A DNA stretch of 64,000 bases from 73-13 sp035556075. GTDB taxonomy: Bacteria > Actinomycetota > Actinomycetes > Actinomycetales > Microbacteriaceae. Location of the stretch: NCBI GenBank assembly GCA_035556075.1, contig DATMFQ010000015.1:1-64000 (forward strand). Reading direction: 5' to 3'. The notes beneath the pieces are model-generated. The model was not told the origin of the DNA and ran no database searches. It was given only the letters and a program-made list of their open reading frames with translations. Position numbers and translations under genes: made by a program. Below are positions 34,904-42,975 of the stretch, in pieces (the stretch's first letter is position 1; every line of letters starts with the position of its first letter).

Positions 34904-36433
34904 ATGACTGCCGACGAGACCGCTCCCGCCCCGCTGCCCTTCACGACCGCGACCGGCGCCGACGTCAAGGTGCGATTCTGCCCGAGCCCGACCGGCACGC
35001 CCCACGTCGGGATGGTGCGTACCGCGCTCTTCAACTGGGCCTACGCGCGTCACCACGGCGGCAAGCTCGTCTTCCGTGTCGAGGACACCGACGCGGCGCG
35101 CGACAGTGAGGAGAGCTACCAGCAGCTCCTCGACGCGCTCGGCTGGCTCGGCATCGACTGGGACGAGGGGGTCGAGGTCGGTGGCGACGCCGGTCCGTAC
35201 CGGCAGTCGCAGCGCGGTGCGATCTACCGCGACATCATCGAGCGGCTGCTCGAGGCAGGGCTCCTCTACGAGTCGTTCGTGACCGCCGAGGAGATGGAGG
35301 CGCGCAACCGCGAACTCGGCCGCGACCCGCGCCAGGGCTATGACAACTTCGAGCGCGACCTCACCGAGGAGCAGCGGTCCGCGTACCGGGCCGAGGGGCG
35401 CGAGCCGTCACTGCGACTGCGGGTGCCGGACCGCGCATTCACCATCAATGACCTCATCCGCGGGGAGATCACGTTCCCCGCGGGCTCGTTCACCGACTTC
35501 GTCGTGGTGCGGCCAAACGGCGCGCCGCTCTACACCTTCGTCAACCCCGTCGACGACGCGCTCATGGGCATCACGCACGTGCTACGCGGCGAGGACATCC
35601 TGTCGTCGACGCCGCGACAGCTCGCCCTCTATCTCGCGCTCATCGAGATCGGGGTGACCGATGCGATCCCGCAGTACGCGCACATGCCGCTCGTACTCGG
35701 GGAGGGGTCGAAGAAGCTGTCGAAGCGCGACCCCGAGTCGAGCCTGTTCGCCCACCGCGACCGTGGTTTCATCCCTGAGGGGCTGCTCAACTACCTCGCG
35801 CTGCTCGGCTGGTCGATCGCGCCCGATCGGGACATCTTCACGCAGGACGAGCTCGTGGCCGCCTTCGACATCCGGGACGTCAACCCGAATCCGGCCCGCT
35901 TCGACCAGAAGAAGGCGGACGCCATCAACGGCGACCACATCCGGATGCTTGACCCGGAGGATTTCGCTCGGCGCCTTATCCCGCATCTCACCCGTGCGGT
36001 CGACGGGCCGGAGGAGCTCGAGCTGCTGCGCGCCGCGGCGCCCCTCATCCAGGAGCGGATCACCGTGCTCTCCGAGGCGCGCGACATGCTCGACTTCCTC
36101 TTCGTCGAGGAGGACGAATTCGCGGTCCAGCCGGAGGCGTTGCCGGCGGCGAAAGACCTGGTCGCCTACCGAGCCGTCCTCGATGCGGCCCTGCCCGCGC
36201 TCGAGGCGCTCGCTTCTTGGCGCACGGCCTCGATCGAGGAGGCGCTGCGCGCGGCGCTGCTCGCCGGCGAGGACGAGGGTGGCCTCGGGCTGAAGCCGCG
36301 TACCGCATTCGCCCCCCTACGGGCCGCGGTGTCGGGGCGCCGGGTGAGCCCGCCGCTCTTCGAGTCGATGGAGCTCCTGGGTCGTCCGGCGACCCTCGAC
36401 CGGATCGATCGGCTGCGCACGCAGCTCGCCTGA
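34904..36433 (+). CDS. gltX: Glutamyl-tRNA synthetase
   Basis: 509 aa class I synthetase charging tRNA-Glu and probably tRNA-Gln, since Actinobacteria use GatCAB. It has the HIGH-type CPSPTGTPHVGMVRTALFNW, the KMSKS-type KKLSKRDPES, and a C-terminal anticodon-binding domain. TAGGAT at 34889-34894 is a likely -10 ending 9 bases before the ATG. tRNA-Gln lies just downstream and tRNA-Glu on the far side of the accessory block. Confidence 0.96.
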   Translation: MTADETAPAPLPFTTATGADVKVRFCPSPTGTPHVGMVRTALFNWAYARHHGGKLVFRVEDTDAARDSEESYQQLLDALGWLGIDWDEGVEVGGDAGPYRQSQRGAIYRDIIERLLEAGLLYESFVTAEEMEARNRELGRDPRQGYDNFERDLTEEQRSAYRAEGREPSLRLRVPDRAFTINDLIRGEITFPAGSFTDFVVVRPNGAPLYTFVNPVDDALMGITHVLRGEDILSSTPRQLALYLALIEIGVTDAIPQYAHMPLVLGEGSKKLSKRDPESSLFAHRDRGFIPEGLLNYLALLGWSIAPDRDIFTQDELVAAFDIRDVNPNPARFDQKKADAINGDHIRMLDPEDFARRLIPHLTRAVDGPEELELLRAAAPLIQERITVLSEARDMLDFLFVEEDEFAVQPEALPAAKDLVAYRAVLDAALPALEALASWRTASIEEALRAALLAGEDEGGLGLKPRTAFAPLRAAVSGRRVSPPLFESMELLGRPATLDRIDRLRTQLA

Positions 36434-36484
36434 GCATTCGCACCGCCACGCGGTCCGAGGCTTCCGTCACGGCCCGGTTCGGCA

Positions 36485-36490
36485 TAGCGT
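36485..36490 (+). promoter_or_regulatory. -10 element of the usp gene
   Basis: TAGCGT ends 6 bases before the ATG of the universal stress protein gene, the leaderless spacing. Confidence 0.5.
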
Positions 36491-36496
36491 CGAGGT

Positions 36497-36964
36497 ATGA
36501 GTGACACCAGCGCGAGCAGTGGGGACAGGATCGTCGTCGGGGTGGATGGCTCGGGGCCGTCGATTGCGGCACTGCGCCGGGCGGCGAAGATCGCGGAGCT
36601 CATCGACGGCACGGTCGAGGCGGTGACGACATGGGAGTACCCGGTCATGGCGGACGCCTTCGCCGTGTCGACGGGCTGGTCGCCGGAGAAGGATGCTGAC
36701 GAGATCCTGCAGCGGGCGCTCAACGAGGCGTTCCCTGACGGGGTGCCGGTCACCGTCCATGCGGTCACCGAGATGGGGCAGGCGGCACGGGTGCTCATCG
36801 AACGCAGCGAGGGCGCGCACCTCCTCGTCCTCGGCAGCCGCGGCCACGGCGGCTTCGCCGGCCTGCTGCTCGGCTCCGTCAGTGCGACGTGCGCGGCGCA
36901 CGCGAAGTGCGCGGTCCTCATCCTGCACGGCGACGAGCCGGAGGACGCGCGGCCGGAGGTCTAG
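36497..36964 (+). CDS. Universal stress protein (UspA family)
   Basis: 155 aa single Usp domain. The N-terminal RIVVGVDGSGPSIAALRRA and the ATP-binding motif GSRGHGGFAGLLLGSVS (about residues 113-129; G-x2-G-x9-G-S) are present, so it probably binds ATP. It follows gltX and precedes tRNA-Gln. The role is not predictable beyond stress adaptation. Confidence 0.93.
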   Translation: MSDTSASSGDRIVVGVDGSGPSIAALRRAAKIAELIDGTVEAVTTWEYPVMADAFAVSTGWSPEKDADEILQRALNEAFPDGVPVTVHAVTEMGQAARVLIERSEGAHLLVLGSRGHGGFAGLLLGSVSATCAAHAKCAVLILHGDEPEDARPEV

Positions 36965-37040
36965 GGCGAGCGCAGCGCTGGGTTGGCGATGCATTGGCGT
37001 GGAGGAATGCGTGGGGGTCTGGTCCCCTCGGATGTCTTGC

Positions 37041-37046
37041 TAGACT
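37041..37046 (+). promoter_or_regulatory. Putative -10 for tRNA-Gln
   Basis: TAGACT 62 bases before the mature tRNA. The 140 bases between the usp gene and the tRNA hold nothing else I recognise except a GTTTCC/GGAAAC inverted pair in the 5' leader. Confidence 0.5.
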
Positions 37047-37107
37047 GGGTCGTCGGTTTCCGTGAACGGTACGTGCACGTGTGCGCGCATCGGACAGGAA
37101 ACCCCCT

Positions 37108-37182
37108 TGGGGTATGGTGTAATTGGCAACACGGCTGATTCTGGTTCAGTTGTTCTTGGTTCGAGTCCAGGTACCCCAGCCA
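37108..37182 (+). tRNA. tRNA-Gln (CTG)
   Basis: The acceptor arms TGGGGTA and TACCCCA pair fully. The anticodon stem GCTGA/TCAGT encloses TTCTGGT, giving anticodon CTG. The T arm is CTTGG-TTCGAGT-CCAGG. Discriminator G and an encoded CCA follow. The IS3-family element begins about 43 bases downstream. Confidence 0.97.
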
Positions 37183-37224
37183 GTAAAGACCTGATCAGAG
37201 GCTCGTTTCGAGATGATCGAGACG

Positions 37225-37249
37225 GGAGCCTGACCCGCTTTTCCGGACA
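37225..37249. repeat. IS left inverted repeat
   Basis: Starts GGAGCCTGACCCG and matches the right end at 22 of 25 positions. Confidence 0.85.
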
Positions 37250-37290
37250 CCAACTTTGAGGCGATGATCGTCTCGGAAGGAGTCCGTGTA

Positions 37291-37575
37291 ATGCCTGCTG
37301 CTCACCCGCCGGAGTTTCGGCGTCGTGCCCTTGACCTCGTTGCGCAGGGCAACCCCGTCGGCCAGACGGCTCGTGATCTTGGGATCAGCGAGTTGTGTCT
37401 GCGGAACTGGATGAACCGGGACGCGATCGACTCCGGCCGTAAGCCCGGCGTCACCACTGACGAGCACAAGGAGTTGGTCGAGTTGCGTCGCCGCAACCGC
37501 GTGCTGGAGATGGAGATCGAGATCATCAAGCGTGCGTCGGCGTACTTCGCCAGGGAGAACGTGCTCCCAAAATAG
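37291..37575 (+). CDS. IS3-family transposase OrfA
   Basis: 94 aa helix-turn-helix protein (EFRRRALDLVAQGNPVGQTA, then DLGISELCLRNWM) with a C-terminal leucine-zipper-like helix (LVELRRRNRVLEMEIEIIKR). GGAAGGAG lies 8 bases before the ATG. Its stop is preceded by CCA AAA TAG, where a -1 shift would join orfB and give the OrfAB transposase. Confidence 0.93.
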   Translation: MPAAHPPEFRRRALDLVAQGNPVGQTARDLGISELCLRNWMNRDAIDSGRKPGVTTDEHKELVELRRRNRVLEMEIEIIKRASAYFARENVLPK

Positions 37576-37583
37576 GGTTCCGG

Positions 37584-38447
37584 TTGGTCCAGGAGCTTGC
37601 CGCTGACGGGGTTCCCGTCGCGGTGGCCTGCCGGTCCCTGAACGTCTCAACATCCGGCTACTCCGAGTGGGTATCTCGTCCGCCGTCGATTCGTGCGGTC
37701 GCGGACGCAGAGCTGACGACCACGATCCGACGCGTTCACCGTGACGCTCGTGGCACCTATGGTGCGCCGCGGGTGCTCGCCGAACTGCGTATGGGGCTCG
37801 GCGTTCACGTCGGCCGCAAACGGGTCGCGAGACTGATGCGGCTCGACGGGCTGGCCGGGGTGTCACACCGGCGCAAACGTCGTGGATGGAAGCCGGACAC
37901 CGCCACGCGCGAGGGTCTCGTGAGGCGGCAGTTCCGCGCAGACGCACCGAACTGGCTGTGGTTCTGCGACATCACGCAGCATTGCGCGAAGGACGGATGG
38001 GTCTACTGCGCCGCCGTCATTGACGCGTTCAGCCGCCGCGTGGTCGGCTGGTCGATCTCCGATCGGATCACCGCCGAGATCGTCGTCGACGCGCTTGAGA
38101 TGGCCCGTTGGAGGCGACGACCAGAGCCCGGAACCGTGGTGCATGCCGACCGCGGAGCGCAATACACCTCATGGCTCTTCGGCCACCGGCTGCGGCAAGC
38201 CGGCCTGCTCGGCTCGATGGGCCGCGTCGCTTCCAGCGTCGATAACGCGCTCATCGAGTCGTTCTGGTCGACGATGCAACGCGAGCTGCTCGACCGCTCG
38301 ACGTGGGCATCGGGGGCCGAGCTGTCGTCGGCGATGTTCGAGTGGATTGAGGGCTTCTACAACCCCACCCGGCGACACACCGCGCTTGGCAACCTCAGCC
38401 CCGTGGAGTTCGAACGACTTCACATCCCCGCCGCGAAAGCGGCATGA
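37584..38447 (+). CDS. IS3-family transposase OrfB (DDE integrase core)
   Basis: 287 codons from TTG 37584, though it is probably made mainly as the C-terminal part of an OrfAB fusion entered by -1 frameshift at 37567-37573. The rve integrase core is intact: first Asp in WLWFCDITQH, second in VHADRGAQYTS, catalytic Glu in IESFWSTMQREL. The N-terminal HTH_21-like part has RVHRDARGTYGAPRV. The element looks able to transpose. Confidence 0.93.
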   Translation: MVQELAADGVPVAVACRSLNVSTSGYSEWVSRPPSIRAVADAELTTTIRRVHRDARGTYGAPRVLAELRMGLGVHVGRKRVARLMRLDGLAGVSHRRKRRGWKPDTATREGLVRRQFRADAPNWLWFCDITQHCAKDGWVYCAAVIDAFSRRVVGWSISDRITAEIVVDALEMARWRRRPEPGTVVHADRGAQYTSWLFGHRLRQAGLLGSMGRVASSVDNALIESFWSTMQRELLDRSTWASGAELSSAMFEWIEGFYNPTRRHTALGNLSPVEFERLHIPAAKAA

Positions 38448-38462
38448 TCAATAGAGAGAAAC

Positions 38463-38487
38463 CGTCCGGGAAACCGGGTCAGGCTCC
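38463..38487. repeat. IS right inverted repeat
   Basis: Ends GGCTCC; reverse complement of the left end with three mismatches. Confidence 0.85.
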
Positions 38488-38783
38488 AGTAACCCCGAAG
38501 CCCGGCTGCGCGCCGCAGCACACGGCCTAACGACTCAACCGCATCAAACATCTCGGCGGATCCGACCGACACCGGAGAACGACCCCATGCCGCCGCGGTA
38601 CAGCGAGAGCGCGGCGGTGGCAGCTTGTCGTAGCTCACGTCGACTGCCAATTTCGCTGAAGTGACCCTCAAGCCAGGCAGCAGCCCTCAGGCGAGGGTGA
38701 TCCGAAGCGACCGCGGCCGCAACCCGTAGCTGTTGAATCGCTGTTCGGATCGCTTGGGCCTGCTGCAGGTAATCGGCGATGAC
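38488..38783 (-). pseudogene. Small protein gene cut by the IS and lacking a start codon
   Basis: On the minus strand an open frame reads VIADYLQQAQAIRTAIQQLR, then AAAVASDHPRLRAAAWLEGH and LYRGGMGSFSGVGSAEMFDA, and runs into the IS inverted repeat, where it continues as foreign residues to a stop at 38420. AAGGGAG sits at ribosome-site distance, but the codon there is GTC (38783-38781), with no ATG, GTG or TTG between it and the upstream stop. It looks like a gene with its start lost and its 3' end removed. The GGMGSF stretch recalls DUF6966-type proteins; this is tentative. Confidence 0.65.
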
Positions 38784-38810
38784 GTGCTCCCTTCTCGTGG
38801 AATTGACCGT

Positions 38811-39689
38811 TCAGCCGCGCTCCTCGTACCAGTCCCGGATCAGCTGGCGCGCGATCGACCCCTCCCCGGGCAGGCCCACGGGGCCGCCACCGGCCAGCGA
38901 CTGTCCGATCTCGTCGCGGGTGAGCCACCGCACGTCGATGATCTCCTCGCCGTCGGGCACTGCCCGTTCATCTGCGGCGACGGCGCGGAAGCCGAGCATG
39001 AGTGAGCGCGGGAAGGGCCACGGCTGAGAGCGCTGGTAGGTCACCCGCTCGAGCTCGATGCCGGCCTCCTCGGCGATCTCCCGGTGGATAGTCGTCTCCA
39101 GCGATTCGCCAGCTTCGACGAACCCGGCGAAGCAGGAGTAGAGGCGCCCTTGCCAGGTCGCGTTCGCTCCGAGCAGCAGCCGTTCCCCGTCGGGACTTTC
39201 CACCGCGACGATGACGGCCGGGTCGGTGCGAGGGAAGTGCTCGCGTCGGCACTCGGGGCACCGGCGCGCCCAACCGGCCAGATCCAGGCCGAGCGCCGCC
39301 CCGCACGCCGAGCAGTGCCGGAAGTCGCCGATCCAGGCGGCAAGGGCCACCGCGGTGACGAAGAGTTCGTGCTCGTGCGCGCCCAGCCGGCCGCCGAGAT
39401 CACGCAGACTGAGCCACAACTCCTCGGGCACCGCATCGATGCTGTCGGTCAGTGGCGGGACACAGGCCAGCAGCAGCGCGGTGCCATCGGTGTCGCGCCC
39501 GAGCAGGGCCCACTCGGCGGGGCCGACCAGGTCGGGGGCAACTCGCAGGACCGCATCGTCGGCGATCCGGAGCCGGCCGTCGCGGACGACGACGGCTCGG
39601 GTGTCAGGCTCCGACCTGAGCCGCTCGATGAGGTCGGGGTCGGCGCGAAGCTCGGCGGCGCGATCGAAGGCCTCGGAATGGTCAGGCAT
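38811..39689 (-). CDS. nudC: NAD+ diphosphatase NudC
   Basis: 292 aa. An N-terminal domain is followed by a four-cysteine zinc ribbon (CSACGAALGLDLAGWARRCP then EC, about residues 129-151), the Nudix box GFVEAGESLETTIHREIAEE with AGIE after it (about 196-219), and the NADH-specific SQPWPFPRSLMLG. It hydrolyses NAD(H) and can remove NAD caps from RNA. The start at 39689 has GAGG upstream; the frame is open further but the extension is not family-like. It stands between an IS-cut fragment and a decayed gene and lacks the window's common GAATGC hexamer. Confidence 0.93.
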   Translation of the reverse strand: MPDHSEAFDRAAELRADPDLIERLRSEPDTRAVVVRDGRLRIADDAVLRVAPDLVGPAEWALLGRDTDGTALLLACVPPLTDSIDAVPEELWLSLRDLGGRLGAHEHELFVTAVALAAWIGDFRHCSACGAALGLDLAGWARRCPECRREHFPRTDPAVIVAVESPDGERLLLGANATWQGRLYSCFAGFVEAGESLETTIHREIAEEAGIELERVTYQRSQPWPFPRSLMLGFRAVAADERAVPDGEEIIDVRWLTRDEIGQSLAGGGPVGLPGEGSIARQLIRDWYEERG

Positions 39690-39772
39690 GCGTTCCTCGC
39701 TCCTCGCGCGTCGGTGGACCCTGCCGACTCTACTGACCGCTCGCGGCAGCCCATGCGAGTAGCGGCGTGCGC

Positions 39773-40590
39773 ATGTATCCCCCGACCGAGCCCACTTGCG
39801 AGACGATCCCGATCCTCCGGGCTGATGCCCTCGTCCTGGGCTGGGGCAAGGGCGGCAAGACCTTGGCCGCCGCGGGCCGGACGGTCGCGATCGTCGAGTA
39901 GTCACCGGCGATGTGCGGCGGCACCCGCATCAACATCGGCTGCGTCCCGACGGAGGCGCTCGTCGACTCCTCGACCCAGCGCCGCGACACCGTCACCGTC
40001 GTGGATGGCCGCGCGCGATTCCTCGGCGAGCGGGAGGTCGAGGTGGTGCCAACCGTGGGTGGTGCCGAGCTCGCACAGCGCTTGCGGATCGGTGCGCAGG
40101 TCGTCGTCATCAACACGGGTGCGGTGCCGCGCGAGGACGCCGACATCGCCGCGGCGGTCGCCGAGATCCTCGAGGGCGACGGCATCGAGGTCGATGATCA
40201 GCTCCGCACGAGTGCACCCGGGGTGTTTGCCATGGGGGACATCCGCGGGGGTGCGCAGCAGACCTCCCTCTCGCTCGATGACCATCGCGTCGTGCTGGAC
40301 GCCATCGCGGGCCGTGGTGCACGTCGGGTCAGCGATCGCGTGGCATTGCCGTCGACTGTGTTCATCACACCGCCGCTGTCGAGTGTCGGGATGACGGCCG
40401 GGGGACGCGGCGCGGGGCGGCCTGCGGGTGCGGTCGGTGTGCGTGCCGGTGGCCTCGGTGAAGGCGATGCCGCGGCCGAAGACGCTCGGCGATGCGCGCG
40501 GCGTCATCAAGTTCGTCGTCGACGCCGCCGACGACCGGATCCTCGGCGGTCGCGTCGGCGCGACCGCCGATGCCCCGGGAGGGGATGGCG
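39773..40590 (+). pseudogene. Decayed FAD/NAD disulfide oxidoreductase (RclA/mercuric reductase-like)
   Basis: The N-terminus ALVLGWGKGGKTLAAAGRTV matches the FAD-binding start, but the frame stops at TAG 39899 where relatives have Gln (after AIVE). The redox motif, normally GGTCINIGCVPTK, reads GGTRINIGCVPTE, so one active Cys is lost. The central NAD domain is missing. The frame resumes in the GDIRGGAQQTSLSLDDHRVV region, then shifts frame near 40,430 to VASVKAMPRPKTLGDARGVI. Nonsense, missense, deletion and frameshift together make this a clear pseudogene. Confidence 0.88.
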
Positions 40591-40707
40591 GCCTGGGGAG
40601 GGGCCGGCGAGTGCCTCCGCCCTCCTGGGGCCGCAACGCCCTTCTCGGCCCGGGCGTAGCATCGTCAGTGAGCGACACCCGTGTCGCGCGTGAAGGAGAT
40701 GAGGCAG

Positions 40708-41412
40708 GTGGCACACCGGCAGCGGATGTCCATCCAGGAGGTCGACCCCAGCGTGCGGAGTCCCATCCTTGGGCTCAACAAGTACGTCAGGAACGGCAGT
40801 CTCGACCAGCACCTCCTCGCGCTCGTCGATATTCGAGCCTCGCAACTCAACGGCTGCGCCTGGTGTCTCGACATGCACGTCGTCGAGGCGCGGGAGGCGG
40901 GGGCGCCGCAGCGGCAGGTCGACCTCGTCGCGGCCTGGTGGGAGGCCGACGGCCTCTTCTCGGAGCGCGAGCAGGCTGCCCTCGCCTTCACTGAGCAGGT
41001 CACCCGCATCGGCGAGCACGGGGTGACCGACGAGGTATGGGCGCGGGTGCGCGGCTCCTTCAGCGAGCAGGAGACGCTCGAGCTGCTCATGGCGATCATC
41101 GCCATCAATGTCTGGAATCGCGTCAATGTCACCTTCCGGACCGCGCTGCCGTCACCGGCCGTCGAGGATCCCGCGCCGTCGGGCGGCGGTGACGCGGTGG
41201 TCGACGTGCGCGCCGAGCCACCGGCCCGACGTCACGAGCTCATCTTCGCGACCTATCGGGCGCTCGGCGCGGGCACCGCGTTCGTGCTCGTCAATGATCA
41301 CGACCCGAAGCCGCTGTTCTACCAGTTCGAGGCGGAGCACGCTGGTGAGTTCACCTGGGACTACCTCGAGGAGGGACCCGAGGTCTGGCGGGTGCGGATC
41401 GGCCGCTCGTAA
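40708..41412 (+). CDS. AhpD-like carboxymuconolactone decarboxylase fused to DUF2249
   Basis: 234 aa. Residues 1 to about 150 form an AhpD/CMD-like alkylhydroperoxidase core with the redox pair CAWCLDMHVVEAREAG and LLMAIIAINVWNRVNV. Residues about 165-234 match a DUF2249 domain (DVRAEPPARRHELIFATYRA, then LVNDHDPKPLFYQFEAEHAG and WRVRIGRS). The AhpD part reduces peroxides or accepts electrons through its CxxC; DUF2249 often accompanies hemerythrin-type proteins. I chose GTG 40708, 8 bases after AAGGAGA, over a GTG 27 bases upstream. Confidence 0.85.
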   Translation: MAHRQRMSIQEVDPSVRSPILGLNKYVRNGSLDQHLLALVDIRASQLNGCAWCLDMHVVEAREAGAPQRQVDLVAAWWEADGLFSEREQAALAFTEQVTRIGEHGVTDEVWARVRGSFSEQETLELLMAIIAINVWNRVNVTFRTALPSPAVEDPAPSGGGDAVVDVRAEPPARRHELIFATYRALGAGTAFVLVNDHDPKPLFYQFEAEHAGEFTWDYLEEGPEVWRVRIGRS

Positions 41413-41491
41413 GGACGTGCCCGCGCGGCGCGAGGAGCGCGGTGCCCACCGCAACCGGCCGCGGGTGCAGCAGACGAGGACGTTCGCGACC

Positions 41492-41497
41492 TAGCCT
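41492..41497 (+). promoter_or_regulatory. -10 element of thrE-like gene (leaderless)
   Basis: TAGCCT, 6 bases, then the GTG start; no Shine-Dalgarno. The 6-base spacer includes GAATGC. Confidence 0.55.
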
Positions 41498-41503
41498 GAA
41501 TGC

Positions 41504-42949
41504 GTGACACACGACGGCGGGCAGCGGCGGCGGTGGCTCTGGGAGCAGCTCGGGCGCTCGCTCGGCGGGCTCGAGGGCATCATCCGGGGGACCACCGCGC
41601 CAACGCAGCTCTTCACGCTCCCCGGTGGCAACGCCGAGGTCTCGCAGCGGCACGCGCGCGCCGTCCTCGACCTGTGTCTGCGGGTCGGGGTCGCCATGCT
41701 CGGCACGGGGGCGTCGGCGGCGGACGTGGTGGCGACGGTGCTGCGGATCAGCGCCGCCTACGGGGTCGACGGCCTCCACGTCGACATCACCTTCACGTCG
41801 TTGACGATCTCGGTCAACCGCGGTCCCGAGCATGACCCCATCTCCGTGATGCGGATCGTCCGGGTGCGCACGACCGACTACACCCGCCTGCAGCAGGTGT
41901 ACCTGCTCATTGACAGCATCACGGGGGAGGACGGTCCGCCCGAGATCGATGCCGCGCGGGAACTGCTCACCGACATCCTCACGCGCCCCCACCCGTATCG
42001 GCGCTGGGTCGTCACCTCGGGGAAGGCGATTCTTGCCGCGGGCGTCGTGGTCATGTTCGACGTGAGCTTCGTGCTCGTCATCGTCGCCGCGATGGCCGCG
42101 GTGCTCTCCGACCTCCTCACCCGTCGCCTCGCCAAGTGGGCCGTGCCGGAGTTCTTCGTGCAGATGGCGGCCGCGGCGGCGACGACGGTCATCGCGGTCT
42201 TCACCTACTGGCTCGAGACCATCGGGGTCGACCTGCCCGGGTCGAACTTCCCGACCGTCATCGTCATCTCCGGCATCATCATGCTGCTGTCCGGGATCGG
42301 GCTGACCGCCTCGGCGCGCGACGCGATCGACGGCTACTACGTGACGGCATCGGCCCGCGGACTCGAGGTGATCATGCTGACCCTCGGTCTCGCGATCGGC
42401 ATCTCGGTCACGCTCGGCATTGCGCTGCGCCTCGGCATCCCGGTGCCCGTGGGGACCTCGCTTGGCGACTCGATCGAGCTGCTGCCAGGAATGCTGGGGG
42501 CCGCGATCATCGCGATCGGTTTCGCCCTCACCTCCTACGTCCGACTCCTGCTGGCGCCACTCATGGCGCTCGCGGCGGCGCTCGTGTTTGCCCTGAACTG
42601 GGTGCTGCTGCCCGTGCTGCCGCAACCGGGCCTCGCCCCCGGGGTCGCCGGCGCCGCCGCCGGGGTCATCGCGTACCTGGTGTATCGCTGGCTCAAGGTC
42701 CCGGAGGCCGCGTTCACGATGGCGGGGGTCATCGGGCTGATCCCCGGACTCGCTGTGTACCGCGGGCTGTACCTCCTCATGGACAGTGAGTACGGGATCA
42801 CGGCCGCGCTGCCCGCACTCGTGCTCGCGCTGTCGGTGGGCCTGGGTCTCGCGGCCGGTTCGACAATCGGTGCGATCATCGCCCGCCGGCCGTTCGGCCT
42901 CGACCGCGCTGCCCTCCTCGCCGCCCGCCGCCCGCGGGGCGTGCGTTAG
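41504..42949 (+). CDS. ThrE-type threonine/serine exporter
   Basis: 481 aa. A soluble N-terminal region with the ThrE signature (LDLCLRVGVAMLGTGASAAD, then VTFTSLTISVN-like DITFTSLTISVN) is followed by about ten membrane segments. It combines the DUF1212 and DUF3815 halves in one chain, as in Corynebacterium ThrE, which exports threonine and serine by proton-motive force. The start is a GTG in leaderless spacing. The substrate is inferred from family. Confidence 0.88.
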   Translation: MTHDGGQRRRWLWEQLGRSLGGLEGIIRGTTAPTQLFTLPGGNAEVSQRHARAVLDLCLRVGVAMLGTGASAADVVATVLRISAAYGVDGLHVDITFTSLTISVNRGPEHDPISVMRIVRVRTTDYTRLQQVYLLIDSITGEDGPPEIDAARELLTDILTRPHPYRRWVVTSGKAILAAGVVVMFDVSFVLVIVAAMAAVLSDLLTRRLAKWAVPEFFVQMAAAAATTVIAVFTYWLETIGVDLPGSNFPTVIVISGIIMLLSGIGLTASARDAIDGYYVTASARGLEVIMLTLGLAIGISVTLGIALRLGIPVPVGTSLGDSIELLPGMLGAAIIAIGFALTSYVRLLLAPLMALAAALVFALNWVLLPVLPQPGLAPGVAGAAAGVIAYLVYRWLKVPEAAFTMAGVIGLIPGLAVYRGLYLLMDSEYGITAALPALVLALSVGLGLAAGSTIGAIIARRPFGLDRAALLAARRPRGVR

Positions 42950-42963
42950 CTGCGCACCTTGGC

Positions 42964-42969
42964 TATGGT
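42964..42969 (+). promoter_or_regulatory. -10 element of hypothetical membrane protein
   Basis: TATGGT ends 6 bases before the ATG at 42976. Confidence 0.45.
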
Positions 42970-42975
42970 CGCCAC

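Larger units (their letters stand above)
37225..38487 (+). mobile_element. IS3-family insertion sequence (1,263 bp)
   Basis: Bounded by 25-bp imperfect inverted repeats (22 of 25 match), with overlapping-frame orfA and orfB between them. The ends begin GGAGCCTGACCCG. I see no target-site duplication: the bases outside the two ends differ, so one flank may have been rearranged or the element is old. Its right end cuts a reverse-strand gene. Confidence 0.92.

Noticed and set aside
38420..38671. Minus-strand ORF of 83 codons across the IS right end
   Set aside because: It is a chimera: the 5' part is the truncated gene in part in another frame, and the 3' part reads through the IS inverted repeat and the end of orfB.
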